Origin: Candidatus Woesearchaeota archaeon
GTDB lineage: Archaea > Nanobdellota > Nanobdellia > Woesearchaeales > GW2011-AR4
Assembly: GCA_016181325.1 (NCBI GenBank)
Contig: JACOZO010000107.1
Span: 1-14,577, forward strand
Direction: 5' to 3'
DNA length: 14,577 nucleotides
Shown here: in pieces, positions 13,257 through 14,577 of the stretch
Layout: each line of letters opens with the position of its first letter
Numbering within the stretch: the stretch's first letter is position 1
The notes under the pieces: generated by a model
What the model was told of the DNA's origin: nothing
Databases searched by the model: none
The model's input: only the letters and a program-made list of their open reading frames with translations
Translations under genes and position numbers: made by a program

Positions 13257-13823
13257 ATGTTCACAGACATAGTTTTTCCGGAAAACAATGAACGGGATTT
13301 CCTCAGCTTAGCGGAGCATCTTGGCATCACGGCAACACTTTGTTATCCCTATGGCAGACTTCCCCCAAACAGCGGCAATTGCGCTGTGCTGGCAGATTCA
13401 AACAGGATAGGCAAGATAAGAAATGGCGCAGGGATCCTACTGTGCAATTCAAGCAGCAGGGAAGTTTTTGAAAGCCGCAGGCCTGTGCATATTTTCGGCA
13501 TGGAACTCTTTCCAAGGAATGATTCCATGCATACAAGGCATTCAGGCATGAACCATATCCTGGCTGCATCAGCGCATGAAAACGGCCATACAATATGCTT
13601 CTCGCCGGCAACTCTGCAGTCCTCCAATAACCCGGGGTTCTCTGTGGTCTTGGGAAGGATGATGCAGAATGTCACTTTGTGCAGAAAATTCAAAATCAGG
13701 ATGAAGCTGGCAAGCCTTGCAGGCAGCCCCTACAAGATCCGGGCTGAAAAAGAAATGGAAAGTTTCGGGATGTTTCTTGGAATGAGCAGAAAAGAGGCAA
13801 AAGAAGCATTAAGCTTCGCCTAA
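13257..13823 (+). CDS. rnp3: RNase P protein component 3 (Rpp30/p30)
   Basis: This 188-residue protein resembles archaeal Rpp30, a PHP/TIM-barrel-like protein of RNase P that, with Pop5, supports the catalytic RNA in maturing tRNA 5' ends. It opens with FTDIVFPENNERDFLSLAEHLG, the family's typical first strand and helix. A central strand (VHIFGMELF) follows, then the HSGMNHILAASAHENGHTICFSP stretch, where p30 proteins carry the conserved GLNH(V)-like block, and a terminal helical part. It is somewhat shorter than many homologues (often 200 or more residues), as expected in compact genomes. It is divergent from TBP. Its 3' end overlaps the end of the convergent PUA-like gene by 15 nt, so the two mRNAs have complementary tails. 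Confidence 0.85.
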   Translation: MFTDIVFPENNERDFLSLAEHLGITATLCYPYGRLPPNSGNCAVLADSNRIGKIRNGAGILLCNSSSREVFESRRPVHIFGMELFPRNDSMHTRHSGMNHILAASAHENGHTICFSPATLQSSNNPGFSVVLGRMMQNVTLCRKFKIRMKLASLAGSPYKIRAEKEMESFGMFLGMSRKEAKEALSFA

Positions 13824-14210
13824 ATTAATTCTCCTGCTCTTGCTTATGAAATTCAGGATTTTGCCGCCCTTTACTTTTCCTGTCCCTAAAAAATCCCTGC
13901 CCCGCTTCAATATAACAAATCCTTTGCAGCCGGTTTCCTTGCTGATATCCTCACCCCTGAATAGCCTTAAGGATTCTTCATCATCCAGTTCAACGACATT
14001 CCTTGTCGCATCCGGGCCAATGAGCTGGCTGCCTTCTATGCTCAGCCTGATTTCCCCTTCAAGCATTTCCGCAAAATACATGCCGATTGAGTTAGGCCTT
14101 ATCCTGCCTAATTCCACGCCTGAGATCTCCCTGTTTACCGCGAAAATCCTGTTCTTTGTGTTAATAAGAAATGCATAATCCGGCTTGCATCTCCTTTGTC
14201 TCTTTAGCAT
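13809..14210 (-). CDS. Small RsmF/Nip7-type PUA-like RNA-binding protein
   Basis: These 133 residues resemble the C-terminal RNA-binding region of NOP2/RsmF rRNA methyltransferases and Nip7-like proteins, here as a separate protein. The pattern is a pre-PUA part (GRIRPNSIGMYFAEMLEGEIRLSIEG, then a helix rich in acidic residues, LDDEESLRLFRGEDI) followed by a PUA-like barrel (GFVILKRGRDFLGTGKVKGGKILNFISKSRRI). No SAM-binding motif is present, so it would bind RNA without methylating it. ATG 14210 lies 21 nt after the aIF5B stop, so co-transcription is likely and suggests a ribosome or tRNA related role. A second ATG at 14214 opens another frame that ends after 17 codons. The stop overlaps the p30 3' end. 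The family call rests on recall of motifs and is moderate. Confidence 0.65.
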   Translation of the reverse strand: MLKRQRRCKPDYAFLINTKNRIFAVNREISGVELGRIRPNSIGMYFAEMLEGEIRLSIEGSQLIGPDATRNVVELDDEESLRLFRGEDISKETGCKGFVILKRGRDFLGTGKVKGGKILNFISKSRRINLGEA

Positions 14211-14231
14211 TCATGATCTTAAGCTCGGGCA

Positions 14232-14577
14232 TTATACACCCCACATGGGATTGCCGCGCCTCATCATCTCGGCTATTTCCCTCAGAAGCTCTTTTTCCTC
14301 ACCTGACAGGTATTTCTTAAGGGTCCTGAGCTTCTTGAAATGCTCTTCAGGCACAAATGAGTAAAGTATTGTATCTTCATGCACCTGCCTTCCGACACTG
14401 ACATTGGTAAGTGATACAGCTGCCTGCGAGCCCTTCTCAATTTTTCCCACGTTTTCCTGCTCTTTCTCTATTGACTTTACGCTTGTGATTGCAGCGCCGT
14501 CATTTTTCATAAGACTCATCCCTGTCTTAAGGCTGCCACCCATCACCTCAACACCGACGACAGCAGGATTGCTCTGC
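14232..14577 (-). CDS. infB: Translation initiation factor aIF5B (IF-2-like), C-terminal part (5' end outside window)
   Basis: The minus-strand frame is open to the edge of the window and ends at TAA-type stop 14232-14234, giving the last roughly 115 residues of aIF5B, the GTPase that joins the ribosomal subunits. The fragment begins PAVVGVEVMGGSLKTGMSLMK, part of the beta-barrel domain IV. It continues with VSLTNVSVGRQVHEDTILYSFVPEEHF and ends in the C-terminal helices LRTLKKYLSGEEKELLREIAEMM and the signature NPMWGV. This tail contacts aIF1A in archaea and eukaryotes. A GTG at 14546 is in frame but internal. It is followed 21 nt later by the PUA-like gene. Confidence 0.93.
   Translation of the reverse strand, partial: QSNPAVVGVEVMGGSLKTGMSLMKNDGAAITSVKSIEKEQENVGKIEKGSQAAVSLTNVSVGRQVHEDTILYSFVPEEHFKKLRTLKKYLSGEEKELLREIAEMMRRGNPMWGV

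Overview
The window is a piece of an archaeal chromosome. The evidence is a PolD-type replicative polymerase (DP1 and DP2), an Orc1/Cdc6 initiator, MCM, TBP, RNase P protein p30, ribosomal protein uS2, aIF2-beta and aIF5B. TATA boxes lie about 25 nt from several start codons, which points to leaderless transcripts. The gene set, compact spacing and a bacterial-type GpsA fit a DPANN or euryarchaeal lineage (my lean is DPANN, Woesearchaeota/Pacearchaeota-like). That lineage call is inference.

Layout. 1-270: 3' end of gpsA. 319-921 (-): uS2. 922-1408: AT-rich spacer that looks like the replication origin, with two inverted Orc1-binding (ORB-like) elements flanking an AT-rich core and a third, degenerate ORB inside the orc1/cdc6 promoter. 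1409-7740 (+): tight cluster orc1/cdc6, DP1, DP2, i.e. origin, initiator and replicase together. 7746-8491 (-): aIF2-beta followed by a DUF424 protein. 8528-8879: a 336-bp transposase-less inverted-repeat element with an exact 8-bp target duplication, inserted between the divergent aIF2-beta and SpoIIM-family promoters. 8923-9774 (+): SpoIIM-like membrane protein. 9801-12268 (-): MCM, followed by and overlapping an RPA-like OB-fold protein. MCM is broken in the middle: about 130 nt encoding the Walker B region is absent and the frame shifts. 12438-13010 (-): TBP. 13011-13256: divergent regulatory region with three tandem TATA boxes, a 24-bp direct repeat and a short palindrome. 13257-13823 (+): RNase P p30. 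13809-14577 (-): end of aIF5B followed by a small PUA-like RNA-binding protein.

The genes form an information-processing neighbourhood. Orc1/Cdc6 would bind the adjacent ORBs, MCM would be the helicase, the RPA-like protein would bind single strands and PolD would copy DNA, with a C-terminal PIP box on DP2 for the sliding clamp. TBP, uS2, aIF2-beta, aIF5B and RNase P cover transcription, translation and RNA maturation.

The observations most worth following are the origin architecture, the MCM lesion, the inverted-repeat element between two promoters, and the TBP control region together with a TBP whose C-terminal stirrup loop is lengthened.
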